DNA from: Corynebacterium sp. MSK041
GTDB taxonomy: Bacteria; Actinomycetota; Actinomycetes; Mycobacteriales; Mycobacteriaceae
Length of the DNA: 64,000 bases
NCBI RefSeq assembly: GCF_030232265.1
Contig: NZ_JASPJK010000006.1
Span: forward strand, 56,140 to 120,139
Reading direction: 5' to 3'
This document shows, piece after piece, positions 21,122 to 29,924 of the stretch (the first letter of the stretch is position 1; each line of letters starts with the position of its first letter). The notes under the pieces were generated by a model. The model had not been told where the DNA came from. It was given only the letters and a program-made list of their open reading frames with translations, and did no database searches. Both the position numbers and the translations under genes were made by a program.

Positions 21122-21586
21122 TTGACTACCGCGAATTCCACCCCCAGCCTGGTCACCATTGACCGCATCGTTGATGCTTTCGCCCAGTCCGGCGTGGGCG
21201 TCACCGCTGATTCCACCGGCCGCGTGGCGCAAGGCACCCACGACAACTTGGAACTCCTCGTTGTCCTGCTTGACTCTGTGTTCATCGTCCGCGCCGATTC
21301 CGCCACGGACACTGCCGCCGACTCCCCTGATGCGAATTACTACCTCGCCGCCAATGAGGTGAATTCCACCCTCATCGGCGCCCGCGCCATCGTGGGCAAC
21401 AAGGCAGAGAACCTCGTCATCCGCACCGAGGCCGAAGTCTCCGTCGCCGCCGGCATGACCGACGAGCAACTCCGCTCCGCCTCCGACCGCGCAGTCAAGG
21501 CTGTTGTCAACGCACACAATGCCATGTCCGCTCTCTCCGAGCAGATCAGCGAAGCCCAAGCCAAGCTTGCCGACGACACCCCATAA
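21122..21586 (+). CDS. Second YbjN-like protein, tandem paralogue
   Basis: 154 residues from a TTG start directly after the previous stop (TAAATTG). It shares the same layout: LVTIDRIVDAFAQSGVGVTA, then VVLLDSVFIVRADSA, ANYYLAANEVNSTLIGARAI and a helical C-terminal tail (MSALSEQISEAQAKL). The pair may form a heterodimer, which is an inference. The unusual TTG start is supported by tight coupling and by the lack of a better start. No catalytic residues were identified. Confidence 0.68.
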   Translation: MTTANSTPSLVTIDRIVDAFAQSGVGVTADSTGRVAQGTHDNLELLVVLLDSVFIVRADSATDTAADSPDANYYLAANEVNSTLIGARAIVGNKAENLVIRTEAEVSVAAGMTDEQLRSASDRAVKAVVNAHNAMSALSEQISEAQAKLADDTP

Positions 21587-21601
21587 CCAGGAGGCCCCAC
21601 C

Positions 21602-21922
21602 ATGACCACCCCTTACGGCAACACCTACCCACCCCAGGAGCCACAGGACAACCAGCCCTACGGCACCCCACCTCAAGGCGCCCCGCAGTACCAGCAACCG
21701 TCCTACTGGCAACAACAACAGCCGTACGGCCAGCAGTCCTACGAGCAACAGCCCTACGGCCAGCCCAACCCGTACCAGGCAATGGACAAGAACGACTCCT
21801 CCACTGGCGGGATCCTGTCCACCATCTTCACGGCCGTCACACTGGGGCTCCCTCTGCTCATCTTGATTGGTACCTTCATTGCGCTTGCCATCGGCGTGTT
21901 AGTCGTCCTGTTCGCTGTGTGA
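21602..21922 (+). CDS. Small QPY-repeat membrane protein
   Basis: 106 residues. The first ~60 are a Pro/Gln/Tyr-rich low-complexity tail with repeats such as QQQPYGQQSYEQQPYGQ. They are followed by one or two closely spaced hydrophobic helices (ILSTIFTAVTLGLPLLILI and IALAIGVLVVLFAV). Such tails are common on small actinobacterial membrane proteins and often face the cytoplasm. The ATG has a clear AGGAGG ribosome site. It ends the plus-strand run of closely spaced genes. Function unknown. Confidence 0.72.
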   Translation: MTTPYGNTYPPQEPQDNQPYGTPPQGAPQYQQPSYWQQQQPYGQQSYEQQPYGQPNPYQAMDKNDSSTGGILSTIFTAVTLGLPLLILIGTFIALAIGVLVVLFAV

Positions 21923-21941
21923 TCTGCGTATTTACCAAAGA

Positions 21942-22700
21942 TTGGACGAAAGATTGTCGAGTCCTACATTCGAGCAATTTCTCCAAAACAAAAAGGAGTA
22001 CGGCGATTGTTCTAGCTGGGCACTCTGGCGAATCGGTGCGTGTGAAAATCAACGCTTCGCGCCAGCCCCGGTCAATGCTCCAAAATTCTTCCTGAATTCA
22101 TTCGTCCGGGACCTGAACAGAGTCGCTAGCGAAAGCGCCTACGGTGCTCTAGCAAAGCAGATTCATACCGACACTGTCTTAGTCGCTCTCAACTTCGCTG
22201 AGCGAGACGAACAAACAAAGAAGGCAACACAGGATCTCGCGTTTCATGCTTTTCACGAAGAAACTTCCCTCACCAGCGACCACCGGCTCCGCGATGCGTG
22301 CTTAGGTACACCACTGTGGGGAAGTTACATCACCGACCTCGTCAAATTTGAGGATGGCGCACTCACGCCCGTGCGTGACTCGAAGGCGACCAACATCAAG
22401 CAGAGACTAAAAGACAAAGACTTCTTGCAGGACCAGGTTCACGGACTGTGCGCCGAGCTTTCAGATCTAGGATGCGTGAATCCAATAATCGTCGCGCTCG
22501 GCAACGATGTCTATAACGCATTGACTCAAGGGCGAAATAATCCGTCTTTCAGCATGATCAAAAATTCCCTCGGGGCCGAGACTCACATCATCCGCCTACC
22601 CCACTACTCCAAGGCTGCGGGCATTAGTCACCATGACTATGTGGCCAAGGTCTATCAAGAATTATGGGGCAAGTTTCCTGAAATGACTCGCGCCGAGTAA
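21942..22700 (+). CDS. Unrecognised protein, possibly uracil-DNA-glycosylase-fold
   Basis: 252 residues from a possible TTG start; no ATG alternative was seen near it. Visible segments are FEQFLQNKKEYGDCSSWALW, TVLVALNFAERDEQ, NPIIVALGNDVYNAL and ETHIIRLPHYSKAAGISHHD. The alternation of short hydrophobic strands with a late HxS/HH segment is loosely like the uracil-DNA glycosylase superfamily, but the diagnostic motifs are not clear and I would not rely on it. It lies 19 bp after the QPY gene and ends at a good terminator. It may be an accessory gene gained by transfer. Confidence 0.6.
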   Translation: MDERLSSPTFEQFLQNKKEYGDCSSWALWRIGACENQRFAPAPVNAPKFFLNSFVRDLNRVASESAYGALAKQIHTDTVLVALNFAERDEQTKKATQDLAFHAFHEETSLTSDHRLRDACLGTPLWGSYITDLVKFEDGALTPVRDSKATNIKQRLKDKDFLQDQVHGLCAELSDLGCVNPIIVALGNDVYNALTQGRNNPSFSMIKNSLGAETHIIRLPHYSKAAGISHHDYVAKVYQELWGKFPEMTRAE

Positions 22701-22758
22701 CCAGAGGCCTTCATCCCTACACCACTCAAGCTGTTGGTTACATGTCCTCCAAATACCT

Positions 22759-22800
22759 AATGGGTCCGATTGGTTGAACCATTCGGACCCATTTGTTTTG
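22759..22800 (+). terminator. Rho-independent terminator
   Basis: AATGGGTCCGA and TCGGACCCATT form a perfect 11-bp stem around a loop holding TTGGTTGAACCA, followed by TGTTTTG. It closes the plus-strand gene run and lies between it and the convergent adhesin gene. Confidence 0.85.
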
Positions 22801-22822
22801 TGGCGCGTTCAGCGCATTGGGG

Positions 22823-25800
22823 TTACTGCTTACGCGACCTGACCATCAGTAGCGCTCCGCCGGCAATTGCGGCGAGTGCCAATGCCACCAGTCCCGTGAC
22901 AGCGGCACCGGTGCTAGCCAGGTCCTTCTTAGGCCCACTCGGCTGCCCTGGCGTGGGGCCAGGCGTCGGGGTTTCGGAGGTACCCGGAGTCGGTGTCGGC
23001 GTCGGAGTGCCGGACGGACTCGGCGTCGGTGTCGGGGTTCCAGACGTTCCCGGCGTGGGAGTCGGCGTAGGCTTCGGGGTTGGAGTTGGTGTGGGTGTTG
23101 GTGTTGGGGTCGGCGTTGGAGTCGGCTCCGGCTTACGGGTGTTCGTCACCGTGACCTGGTAGTCGCCGTCGACATTTTTCACCTCAACCTTAGATGTGAA
23201 TCCTTCGATCTCGTCTTCCTTCACCGTGTAGGTGACCGGTTCCTCGTCCACTACGGCTGGAAGGTTTGTGAACGTGTGCTTCCACTCGTTGTCAGCATTG
23301 AGTTCAACCTTGTCCCCAACGGGGGTGCTCTCCTCACCCTGCTTGCGGATGAGCTGGACCTTCACGGACTTCGGCGTGTCCTTCAGATCCGCACCCTTGT
23401 CGTCCTTCCATACCTTCTCAACAGTGACGTCGACCGGTGTGCGGACAGTGAACTGAGCAGAGGTGCGCATACGCAGCTTGGTGTTTTCAGCGCGGCCAAC
23501 GGCCTTGTTCACCACAACGTCGCCACTCTTAGCGTTATGCAGTTCCGTCTTAATGGTGATCTTTTGCGCATCGCCGTAAGCCAAAGGAGCGTTCGTAATC
23601 ACGCGTACTGCCGTGGCTTCTTCCTTCACGCCTTCTGACCAGATGTTAGATGGCTGACCCGTTGCACCATTGACTGTGGCATTCGGATCCTCATCGACCT
23701 TCGCTGGATCGACGGTGGTGCTGTACACCGTGGCACCTGCAGCGCCTTCGACGCCTGTCACCTTGAGCTTGCCTTCAAACTTCGAGCCCTGGGCATCGCC
23801 GTTGGCAGGAAGCACATCAATAACATCCGTCAGGTTCGACTTCGTTGGATCCTTAGATGTGAGTTCAATAGTCCACTCATTAGAAGCCACACCATTCGGC
23901 GCGGTTTCAATGACAGGCTCAGCCACATTCTTCTTCAGTGACGTGTAGCCGGCCTGCGGCACTGTCACCTTCGCCTGCGCCTTGCGGGTTTGCCCCTGAC
24001 TCGTCGCTGTTACTTCGTTCGTCAGAACATCACCGGGCTTCGCAGCCTTCGGCATGATGGCCTTGTAGTTGATGATGCCCGGGTTCCCGTCCTCCAAAAC
24101 GCGGAGGTTCGGCTCAACGTTTTCCTTCGTCCAGGTAAGCACCTGCTCGCCCTTGGAGTTTGTTGACACCTCAGGCTCAACATCAGCGCTGCCCGCGACA
24201 TACTCCATACCCTTCGGCAGAGTGTCCTTGATTACCACCTGAGCATTAGGCATATTGGCAATCTCAGATTCCAGGCCGTAACGGATGGTGAAATCTGCTT
24301 CCTCACCCGGACCGTACTCCGGCTGCGCTGCGTCCTTCGCTACAACCGGCAAGGAACCCACCACACGCAGCAAATCGCGGCCAGGACCGGTGTACGGGTA
24401 ACGCACCCCGTCAGTCACCACACCAGGACTGGCATAGGAAGGCGTGATCTCTTCTTCATCGGTAATACGCTGGAAGTAACGCTTAGCGTTAAGATCCATA
24501 TTCCATTCGGTGTTGTCTTCCTCCAACACCGATGTAAACGTCCACACATCGTCACCAGGTTGAGCGTCATCATGGATCCGCTGCTCAACAGTCAGGTAGA
24601 AGCGAGACTTGGGGAGCTTGGACAGGTAAGCCTTGTCGTGTGGAATACGTACTTTAAGGGCCTTAACCGTGGATAGATCGGCCGGCTTGGTGTAACTCCA
24701 GCCGTCCTTTTCATCCTTCCCTTCATCAAATGGAGTTTCCTTCGTTCCGCATTTGAACAGGTTCGGGTCTTCCACCTCACCCGTGTAGTACAGGATCTTC
24801 AGGTCCTCGATGTGCTCACCGTAATAAACATTTGGTTTCGCCTCTGGATCAGCCACCACACGGGCATCGACGAAATCAACGCGCTTCGTATCTAAGGTGT
24901 TGCAGATCCAGGTGTCTGCAAAGCCGCCTGAATGATTAAACGAGTTACCCGGCCGGCGTGGGCCAATACCCGACACCGACATGACGGTGGCACCAGCAGG
25001 CGCACGAGAAGTATCGGACCAACCAATACCTGGGTAAGCCTTAGGCCACTGTGAAGCAACCACCCATGCACCAGTCCAGTTACCACGAACCAAGGGCGCC
25101 TTGTTCTCATTATTGGACGGGTCATCCTGAGCTGTTGAGCCATCTTCGGCGGTATACGTCGGCGCAGATGCCTCCAGGTGAATGTTGGTGTCCTCATTCT
25201 TATTTGGACCGGAGGTGACGTATGGCACCTTCACGCGAAGTTCACCAGCAGCAATGACCTCACGCGGGTGTTTGGGCTGCACCTGTGGCAGAAGCACACC
25301 ATTCGAATCCAACTCTGCGCGCTTGGACGTGTAATCCAAATCAGACAACGTTAAGCGGAACGTGTTCTTCTTTCCCTCCACCGCGGTGAACTCACACGTA
25401 GGGAGCTTCGTGGTTTGGTTTTCTGGCTTGCCAAAAGCCGAGAATGGGTAGCCCGGCTGCACGCGATCGATCGGTGCGCAGGCGACATCCTGCAGCGTAA
25501 TATCCTCGTCGTTCACGCCGTTGATGGTGATGTCATAACTGACGGTGTCCGGCCCCTTCGCAGAGCCTTTTGCGTGAGCCAGCGAGAAGGGGAAGTTCAT
25601 GAACTGGAAGGTGTCCGGATCACCGGTCAGCGACGTCGCCGCGCCACCATCGAACTTGGCGTCCATGAGGAAAGGCGCAATCACAGGAATCTCAGGCAGC
25701 TCCGCCTCAAGCCCACGGAAGGTTGCCGTGGCTTTGACTTTCGACTTGCCCGGTCCGTCCACTTTCACACCTGACAGCACCATTTGAGCGGTTCCCTCAT

Positions 25801-26314
25801 CACGCTCGCCGATGTCACAGGTCAGGGTGCGCTTATCTTCAGAAAGCTTCGAAGCGCCCTTGTCCCCACTCAAGCACTGGCTGGGAATCTCACCGAAATG
25901 AGCATTTTCGACGCTCACCGTGAGCAAGTTGTCTTTCGTCGGCCTGTTGCCTGGCGCCGCTGCTGAATCATTGATGTCCAGCCACCACACCATCGACAGC
26001 ACATCAAGGCCGGAGGTCACCTCATTCGGCTGCTGTTTCCACTCACCAATGAGCTCATATGCTTTGGTGCCGCCACCGGCGGTTAGTCCATTGGAATCTG
26101 CAGCAGGTGCAGGTTCCTCCGCTGGGGCGTTATTTCCCTCGGCGGTCTCCGTGGCCGTCGCCATGTCGCTGCCAGGTGTGCCAGTAGCGGCGCTCCCAGT
26201 TTCAGTCGCGTACACAGATTGCGGTGCAAGCACCATGAACACTGCAAGAAGCATGGCGATGAGCACTACCACTGTGCTTTGTAGTCCACGCCCAAAAGCT
26301 TTCAACCCTGTCAC
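22823..26314 (-). CDS. Large LAxTG wall-anchored surface adhesin with Cna-B-type domain
   Basis: About 1163 residues. The GTG start has AAAGG seven bases upstream and gives a signal peptide ([18 protein letters not shown] ... [10 protein letters not shown]). The long ectodomain includes DUF11-like segments ([34 protein letters not shown]). A Cna-B domain follows ([17 protein letters not shown] to [14 protein letters not shown]). Then comes a Thr-Pro/Gly-Thr-Ser stalk of about 60 residues, and the sorting signal LASTG with a TM helix and RSRKQ tail. LAxTG is a variant of LPxTG. No sortase gene is nearby, so a housekeeping or distant sortase must act. It is likely an adhesin or pilin-like protein. 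The ligand is unknown. Confidence 0.9.
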   Translation of the reverse strand: MTGLKAFGRGLQSTVVVLIAMLLAVFMVLAPQSVYATETGSAATGTPGSDMATATETAEGNNAPAEEPAPAADSNGLTAGGGTKAYELIGEWKQQPNEVTSGLDVLSMVWWLDINDSAAAPGNRPTKDNLLTVSVENAHFGEIPSQCLSGDKGASKLSEDKRTLTCDIGERDEGTAQMVLSGVKVDGPGKSKVKATATFRGLEAELPEIPVIAPFLMDAKFDGGAATSLTGDPDTFQFMNFPFSLAHAKGSAKGPDTVSYDITINGVNDEDITLQDVACAPIDRVQPGYPFSAFGKPENQTTKLPTCEFTAVEGKKNTFRLTLSDLDYTSKRAELDSNGVLLPQVQPKHPREVIAAGELRVKVPYVTSGPNKNEDTNIHLEASAPTYTAEDGSTAQDDPSNNENKAPLVRGNWTGAWVVASQWPKAYPGIGWSDTSRAPAGATVMSVSGIGPRRPGNSFNHSGGFADTWICNTLDTKRVDFVDARVVADPEAKPNVYYGEHIEDLKILYYTGEVEDPNLFKCGTKETPFDEGKDEKDGWSYTKPADLSTVKALKVRIPHDKAYLSKLPKSRFYLTVEQRIHDDAQPGDDVWTFTSVLEEDNTEWNMDLNAKRYFQRITDEEEITPSYASPGVVTDGVRYPYTGPGRDLLRVVGSLPVVAKDAAQPEYGPGEEADFTIRYGLESEIANMPNAQVVIKDTLPKGMEYVAGSADVEPEVSTNSKGEQVLTWTKENVEPNLRVLEDGNPGIINYKAIMPKAAKPGDVLTNEVTATSQGQTRKAQAKVTVPQAGYTSLKKNVAEPVIETAPNGVASNEWTIELTSKDPTKSNLTDVIDVLPANGDAQGSKFEGKLKVTGVEGAAGATVYSTTVDPAKVDEDPNATVNGATGQPSNIWSEGVKEEATAVRVITNAPLAYGDAQKITIKTELHNAKSGDVVVNKAVGRAENTKLRMRTSAQFTVRTPVDVTVEKVWKDDKGADLKDTPKSVKVQLIRKQGEESTPVGDKVELNADNEWKHTFTNLPAVVDEEPVTYTVKEDEIEGFTSKVEVKNVDGDYQVTVTNTRKPEPTPTPTPTPTPTPTPTPKPTPTPTPGTSGTPTPTPSPSGTPTPTPTPGTSETPTPGPTPGQPSGPKKDLASTGAAVTGLVALALAAIAGGALLMVRSRKQ
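22950..23131 (-). repeat. Low-complexity Thr-Pro coding repeat in the adhesin stalk
   Basis: Codes for the TP-rich stalk ([15 protein letters not shown], then [15 protein letters not shown] and [14 protein letters not shown]). On the plus strand it appears as runs of GTCGGC/GTTGGT-like hexamers. The 6-bp unit allows length change without frameshift. Confidence 0.8.
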
Positions 26315-26369
26315 TGCAAAACCTTTACTCAATCCGAAACCTATAACCAGCTCAATGCCAGACGATGAA

Positions 26370-26398
26370 TAGCTAACAACATACTCGCTATGCTGCAA
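26370..26398 (-). promoter_or_regulatory. Candidate promoter for the adhesin
   Basis: On the minus strand TTGCAG and TAGCTA are separated by 17 bp, about 55 bp upstream of the adhesin GTG. Spacing is ideal and the boxes are moderately close to consensus. It lies between the adhesin start and the terminator at 26426-26451. Confidence 0.35.
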
Positions 26399-26425
26399 AA
26401 ACTCGACTCCAATGCACAAAGCACG

Positions 26426-26451
26426 AGGAGGTAGCGCAAGCGCTATCTCCT
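26426..26451 (-). terminator. Displaced terminator of the sugar ABC operon
   Basis: AGGAGGTAGCGC-AA-GCGCTATCTCCT pairs over 12 positions with one G-U. On the minus strand it would end transcripts coming from the ABC operon. The IS now lies between the operon's stop codon and this hairpin, and the target duplication overlaps one stem arm. There is no long U-tract after the stem. Confidence 0.6.
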
Positions 26452-26461
26452 AGCTGTTCAA
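26447..26461. repeat. Left 15-bp target-site duplication of the IS
   Basis: CTCCTAGCTGTTCAA directly abuts the left IS terminus and is repeated exactly at the right terminus. It is a copy of the 3' end of the ABC ATPase gene, including its stop codon. Confidence 0.9.
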
Positions 26462-26534
26462 TGTGATGTCTAGAGACTTTTTGGACACGGAGTCCAGGAG
26501 GTTTTTGGACGGTATGTCTAGTGGCTTTTTGGAC
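26462..26534 (+). repeat. Left-end IS iterons (three 24-bp units)
   Basis: TTTTTGGAC boxes occur at 26478, 26502 and 26526, exactly 24 bp apart. Partly conserved arms (ATGTCTAG, ACGGAGTCC) lie between them. They are probably transposase-binding sites. Confidence 0.85.
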
Positions 26535-26557
26535 GGTTACGGCGGTGGAATAGCCGG

Positions 26558-28021
26558 ATGGCTATTCCATTGCATAAGCGTAGAAAGGTCGCAGATTTCG
26601 ATCCAGTTCGTGACGGCAAGACGGTCACACAGTTTTGCAAAGAATTGGGGATCTCGCGACAGACGTACCACAACATCAAAAACCGGATAGCGCAGAAGGG
26701 CCGAGCAGGTATTGTGCCGGATTCGACTGCCCCGAAGAATCCGTTTAAGAAATTTGACGAGGCCGACAAAAACGCAGTCATCCACGCCAGGCAACACTTG
26801 ATGGAGCAGGGCTTGGATTATGGCCCTTGGTCGATCTACTACTTCTTGTTCGACTCTATCGGTGCCGATCGGACCCCGTCGCGTTCCACCATCGCCTTGT
26901 GGCTACAAGAGCTGGGGTTTGTTGATGCCAATGCCCGCAAACGGCCGCGGAGTTCCTATAAGCGCTTCGCCCGCGATTTCGTTGGTGAACTCTGGCAGAT
27001 CGATGGACTGGTCTATCGCCTCTTCGACCATGCGCACACGCACGTGACGATTTGCCAGATCATCGATGATGCCAGCAGATTTGATGTCGGAACCACAGCA
27101 TTCGCTCTACCAGAAAACGGTACTGATGCGCGCGCTGCACTGGCCGCAGCGTTCGCCGTCTACGGCAAACCTCAAGAAATCCTTTCTGACAATGGCGATG
27201 CGTTCGCCACCTACCACCGGGGTTTTCTCTCTGCTACTGAAACTTGGCTCGCCAGCCAAGGTGTACTTGCTATTGCTGGTTTCGCCCCGACAACCCAGGG
27301 AAAAGACGAGCGATCTCACCGTACGTTGACCCAGTTCCTCGATGCACGCCACCCAGTCAACCTTGCCGAGGTCAACACATATCTGGCTGAATATCGCCAG
27401 GTTTACAACGAGCGACGACGCCACCAATCACTGCTGGTCGGCAAGATGCACATCACCCCACGCCAAGCTTTCGATACTTTCCCCAAGGCACCGTCGCCTA
27501 CGCATCCACTCGATCCTGATCAGATCTGGGCCCGCGTAGTTGCCTATAACCAGGCGCACAATCCACAAGCTGTATCCGACATGCTAAACGGCCCCGCGGA
27601 AGCGGCAACTTCACACGAGGCCAGCACCGATGACATGGCAGCTCAGCAAGGCATACCTCCCACCGATACCCCTACGTTAACGATGCCTACGACAAATTCA
27701 ACAAACTATTGGGGCATCCCAGACCAACTCTGTGTGAGCAAAGATGGCGTTGTACGCGTGTGCGGCTTCGGTCTCTACATTGGCCTGAGGTTTAAAAACC
27801 GCAGACTCTACTCCACGGTCACAGCCGATAACACTGCGGAGTTCTACACGGCCCATGACGGTGAATTCCTCTTCAGCGTGCCCCTGCCGATCACGTTGAG
27901 CCACAGGCCACCAGGTGGTCAGATCAACATCAACCTCGTCGAAGGAATGAAACACCGCCGACCACCCCAGATGAACCCGAAACTATCCAAACCCCGGCCG
28001 AAACGCAGGCTACAACCATAA
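26558..28021 (+). CDS. IS481-family transposase
   Basis: 487 residues. The N-terminal helix-turn-helix reads TVTQFCKELGISRQTYHNIK. The DDE catalytic core has WQIDGLVYRLF (first Asp), IIDDASRF, EILSDNGDAF (second Asp) and KDERSHRTLTQFLD (Glu). The integrase-core tail YRQVYNERRRHQSLLVGKM is typical of IS481. A ~150-residue C-terminal extension (from about LDPDQIWARVVAYN) is longer than in minimal IS481 transposases and includes an apparent beta-rich segment (VCGFGLYIGLRFKNRRLYS). No frameshift or internal stop is present. It is expressed opposite to the flanking ABC and adhesin genes. Confidence 0.92.
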   Translation: MAIPLHKRRKVADFDPVRDGKTVTQFCKELGISRQTYHNIKNRIAQKGRAGIVPDSTAPKNPFKKFDEADKNAVIHARQHLMEQGLDYGPWSIYYFLFDSIGADRTPSRSTIALWLQELGFVDANARKRPRSSYKRFARDFVGELWQIDGLVYRLFDHAHTHVTICQIIDDASRFDVGTTAFALPENGTDARAALAAAFAVYGKPQEILSDNGDAFATYHRGFLSATETWLASQGVLAIAGFAPTTQGKDERSHRTLTQFLDARHPVNLAEVNTYLAEYRQVYNERRRHQSLLVGKMHITPRQAFDTFPKAPSPTHPLDPDQIWARVVAYNQAHNPQAVSDMLNGPAEAATSHEASTDDMAAQQGIPPTDTPTLTMPTTNSTNYWGIPDQLCVSKDGVVRVCGFGLYIGLRFKNRRLYSTVTADNTAEFYTAHDGEFLFSVPLPITLSHRPPGGQININLVEGMKHRRPPQMNPKLSKPRPKRRLQP

Positions 28022-28033
28022 GTCGCTAGAAGG

Positions 28034-28106
28034 GTCCAAGAACACCATGGATTCCGTGTCCAAAAAGACACCGGACTCCATGTCCAAAAACCCTATGGAC
28101 ATAACA
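28034..28106 (-). repeat. Right-end IS iterons (three 24-bp units)
   Basis: GTCCAAAAA boxes start at 28082 and 28058, and a one-mismatch copy (GTCCAAGAA) starts at 28034, each 24 bp apart. They mirror the left end, and the outermost box is 16 bp from the terminus on both sides. Confidence 0.85.
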
Positions 28107-28121
28107 CTCCTAGCTGTTCAA
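28107..28121. repeat. Right 15-bp target-site duplication of the IS
   Basis: CTCCTAGCTGTTCAA, identical to the left copy. It contains the TAG stop and last codons of the ABC ATPase gene, so the gene remains intact after insertion. Confidence 0.9.
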
Positions 28122-28868
28122 CTCGTGGCTAAGTGCCTCGAGTTCAGCACCGCCCGACATTTCGCGCGTGAGCTCGTCTAGGGTGACGTGGTCGCGGGAG
28201 GCGTCGAGCTCCTGGCGGCCGAGCTTCAGAATCATGAAATGGTCGCCCACCAGATAGGCATGGTGTGGGTTGTGGGTCACCAGAACGACCGCGACGCCAC
28301 GGTCACGGGCTGCAGCAATGAACTTCAGCACCACGCCGGACTGCTTCACGCCGAGTGCCGCGGTGGGCTCATCAAGCACGATGACTCGGGCACCGAAGTA
28401 GACAGCGCGGGCGATGGCGACGACTTGCCGCTGGCCACCAGACAGGTTGCCGGCCTCCACATTCACATCGGGGATGTCAATGCCCATCTCCAAGAGCTGC
28501 TCGGAGCAGATGCGCTTCATCTCCTCCTGCTTCAGCGTGCCGAGCACACCGGTCAGTTCCTGGCCCAGGAAGAAGTTCCGCCACACGCTCAGCTCATCGA
28601 CAATGGCGAGGTTTTGGTACACCGTGGCAATACCCGCATCCAGGGCGTCGCGGGGGGATGTGAAGGTGACGGGTGAGCCGTCGATAAGCAATTGCCCACT
28701 CGTTGGGGCGTGCAAACCCGCAAGAATCTTGATGAGCGTCGATTTGCCCGCGCCATTATCACCAAGCACACAGGTGACTTCGCCCGCGTTGATGGTGAGG
28801 TCCACTCCGCGCAAGGCGTCGAAGGTGCCGTATGACTTGGTGATGTCACGCAACTCAATGATGGACAT
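28110..28868 (-). CDS. Sugar ABC transporter ATP-binding protein (single-domain, FrcA-like)
   Basis: 252 residues with Walker A GDNGAGKSTLIKILAG, signature LSGGQRQVVAIARAV, Walker B VIVLDEPTAALG and the H-loop VTHNPHHAY. A single nucleotide-binding domain, rather than the RbsA double domain, resembles FrcA-type importers. It works with the permease and binding protein genes just upstream, 3 bp apart. Its stop codon lies inside the IS target duplication and the gene is still complete. The sugar is not identifiable; ribose, fructose or inositol-type substrates are typical of this class. Confidence 0.93.
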   Translation of the reverse strand: MSIIELRDITKSYGTFDALRGVDLTINAGEVTCVLGDNGAGKSTLIKILAGLHAPTSGQLLIDGSPVTFTSPRDALDAGIATVYQNLAIVDELSVWRNFFLGQELTGVLGTLKQEEMKRICSEQLLEMGIDIPDVNVEAGNLSGGQRQVVAIARAVYFGARVIVLDEPTAALGVKQSGVVLKFIAAARDRGVAVVLVTHNPHHAYLVGDHFMILKLGRQELDASRDHVTLDELTREMSGGAELEALSHELNS

Positions 28869-28871
28869 GGC

Positions 28872-29924
28872 CTACCGCCCCTTCGTGATGTTGGCGAATG
28901 AAGTGTTGGTGAGCACCGCGAACAAAAGCATCGCACCGAGGAAGAACTTGAACCAGTCAGGATTCCAGCCCGCGTAGACAATGCCCTGGTTGGTCATACC
29001 GAAGATGAGCGCACCGATCATCGTGCCGATCGCCGTGCCGCGGCCGCCCTTCATCGCGCAACCACCGATGACAGCGGCGATGATGTACAAGAATTCATTG
29101 CCCACGCCTTGGCCCGCCTGAATCGAATCGAAGGCGAACAGCGTGTGCATGCCCACAAACCATGCAGCGAAGCCGACAGTCATGAACAGCACAATTTTAA
29201 CCAGGCGGACGGGAACACCCACAGCACGCGCGGCATCCTCATCGCCACCGACGGCGGTGATCCAGTTACCGAATTTCGTGCGGAAGAGCACGAACGACGC
29301 AATCGCGACGAACAGCAACCACCAAATCACCGTGACACTGATGCGCACGTTGCCGATATGGAAGCTACCAGCAAAGAAGGTGCGTGCGGAGGCGAAGCCC
29401 TCCATATCCGCGATGGATGGTGTGGCCACCTGGCCGGTGACGAGCTTGGTCACGGCGAGGTTGAGGCCCTGCAACATGAGGAACGCAGCCAGCGTGATGA
29501 GGAAGCTGTCAATACCCGTACGCGTAACGAGGATGCCATTGAGCGCACCAATAGCCAGCGCGATGATGAGCGCGAGGCCCGCACCAACCCACGAGTTCAA
29601 GTGCAGGTTGTAATTGAGCATCGATGCGGCCAGCGCCGCAGTGGTCACCGCAACACCAGAAGACAAGTCGAACGCCCCGCCGATCATGAGCAATCCCACG
29701 GCGAGTGCCACGATGCCGAGCGTAGAGCTGGCATACAGAATCGTGGCCATCGCCTCAAACGAACGGAACGCTGGGGCGACCGCCAAGAAGAGGCTCAAGA
29801 TCACCAGGAAACCGAGCAGACTAGCTAGTTCCGGGCGACGGATCAGTTTGGCGAGGCCGGTGTGGGTACGTAGCCGATCGTCCGAGTTACTCTCAGTCGA
29901 TTCGTCTGTAATTGTCTGGCTCAT
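28872..29924 (-). CDS. Sugar ABC transporter permease (RbsC/BPD_transp_2 type)
   Basis: 350 residues with about ten hydrophobic helices (ASLLGFLVILSLFLAVAP, TLGIVALAVGLLMIGGAFDL, GVAVTTAALAASML and more). The C-terminal AAVIGGCAMKGGRGTAIGT holds the coupling region of the RbsC class. The N-terminal ~30 residues form a cytoplasmic polar tail. The ATG overlaps the binding-protein stop (ATGA), so translation is coupled. It forms the membrane channel of the importer. Confidence 0.93.
   Translation of the reverse strand: MSQTITDESTESNSDDRLRTHTGLAKLIRRPELASLLGFLVILSLFLAVAPAFRSFEAMATILYASSTLGIVALAVGLLMIGGAFDLSSGVAVTTAALAASMLNYNLHLNSWVGAGLALIIALAIGALNGILVTRTGIDSFLITLAAFLMLQGLNLAVTKLVTGQVATPSIADMEGFASARTFFAGSFHIGNVRISVTVIWWLLFVAIASFVLFRTKFGNWITAVGGDEDAARAVGVPVRLVKIVLFMTVGFAAWFVGMHTLFAFDSIQAGQGVGNEFLYIIAAVIGGCAMKGGRGTAIGTMIGALIFGMTNQGIVYAGWNPDWFKFFLGAMLLFAVLTNTSFANITKGR

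Larger units (their letters stand above)
26462..28106 (+). mobile_element. Complete IS481-type insertion sequence, 1645 bp
   Basis: It starts TGTGATGTC and ends with the inverse of TGTTATGTC, the TGT...ACA termini of the IS481 family. It is flanked by a perfect 15-bp direct repeat and carries one transposase gene. Each end has three copies of a TTTTTGGAC box at exact 24-bp spacing, in inverted orientation, the outermost box lying 16 bp from each terminus. An intact reading frame and an undegraded target duplication suggest recent, possibly still mobile, insertion. It separates the sugar ABC operon from its terminator. Confidence 0.92.

Noticed and set aside
22950..23131. Runs of GTCGGC/GTTGGT-like units looked like a tandem DNA repeat or CRISPR-like array
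   Set aside because: The units encode an in-frame Thr-Pro stalk and there are no spacers of unique sequence.
26463..26534. Left IS iterons first read as a short CRISPR-like repeat
   Set aside because: Only three copies, mirrored at the other IS end, with partly conserved intervening sequence; they belong to the IS ends.
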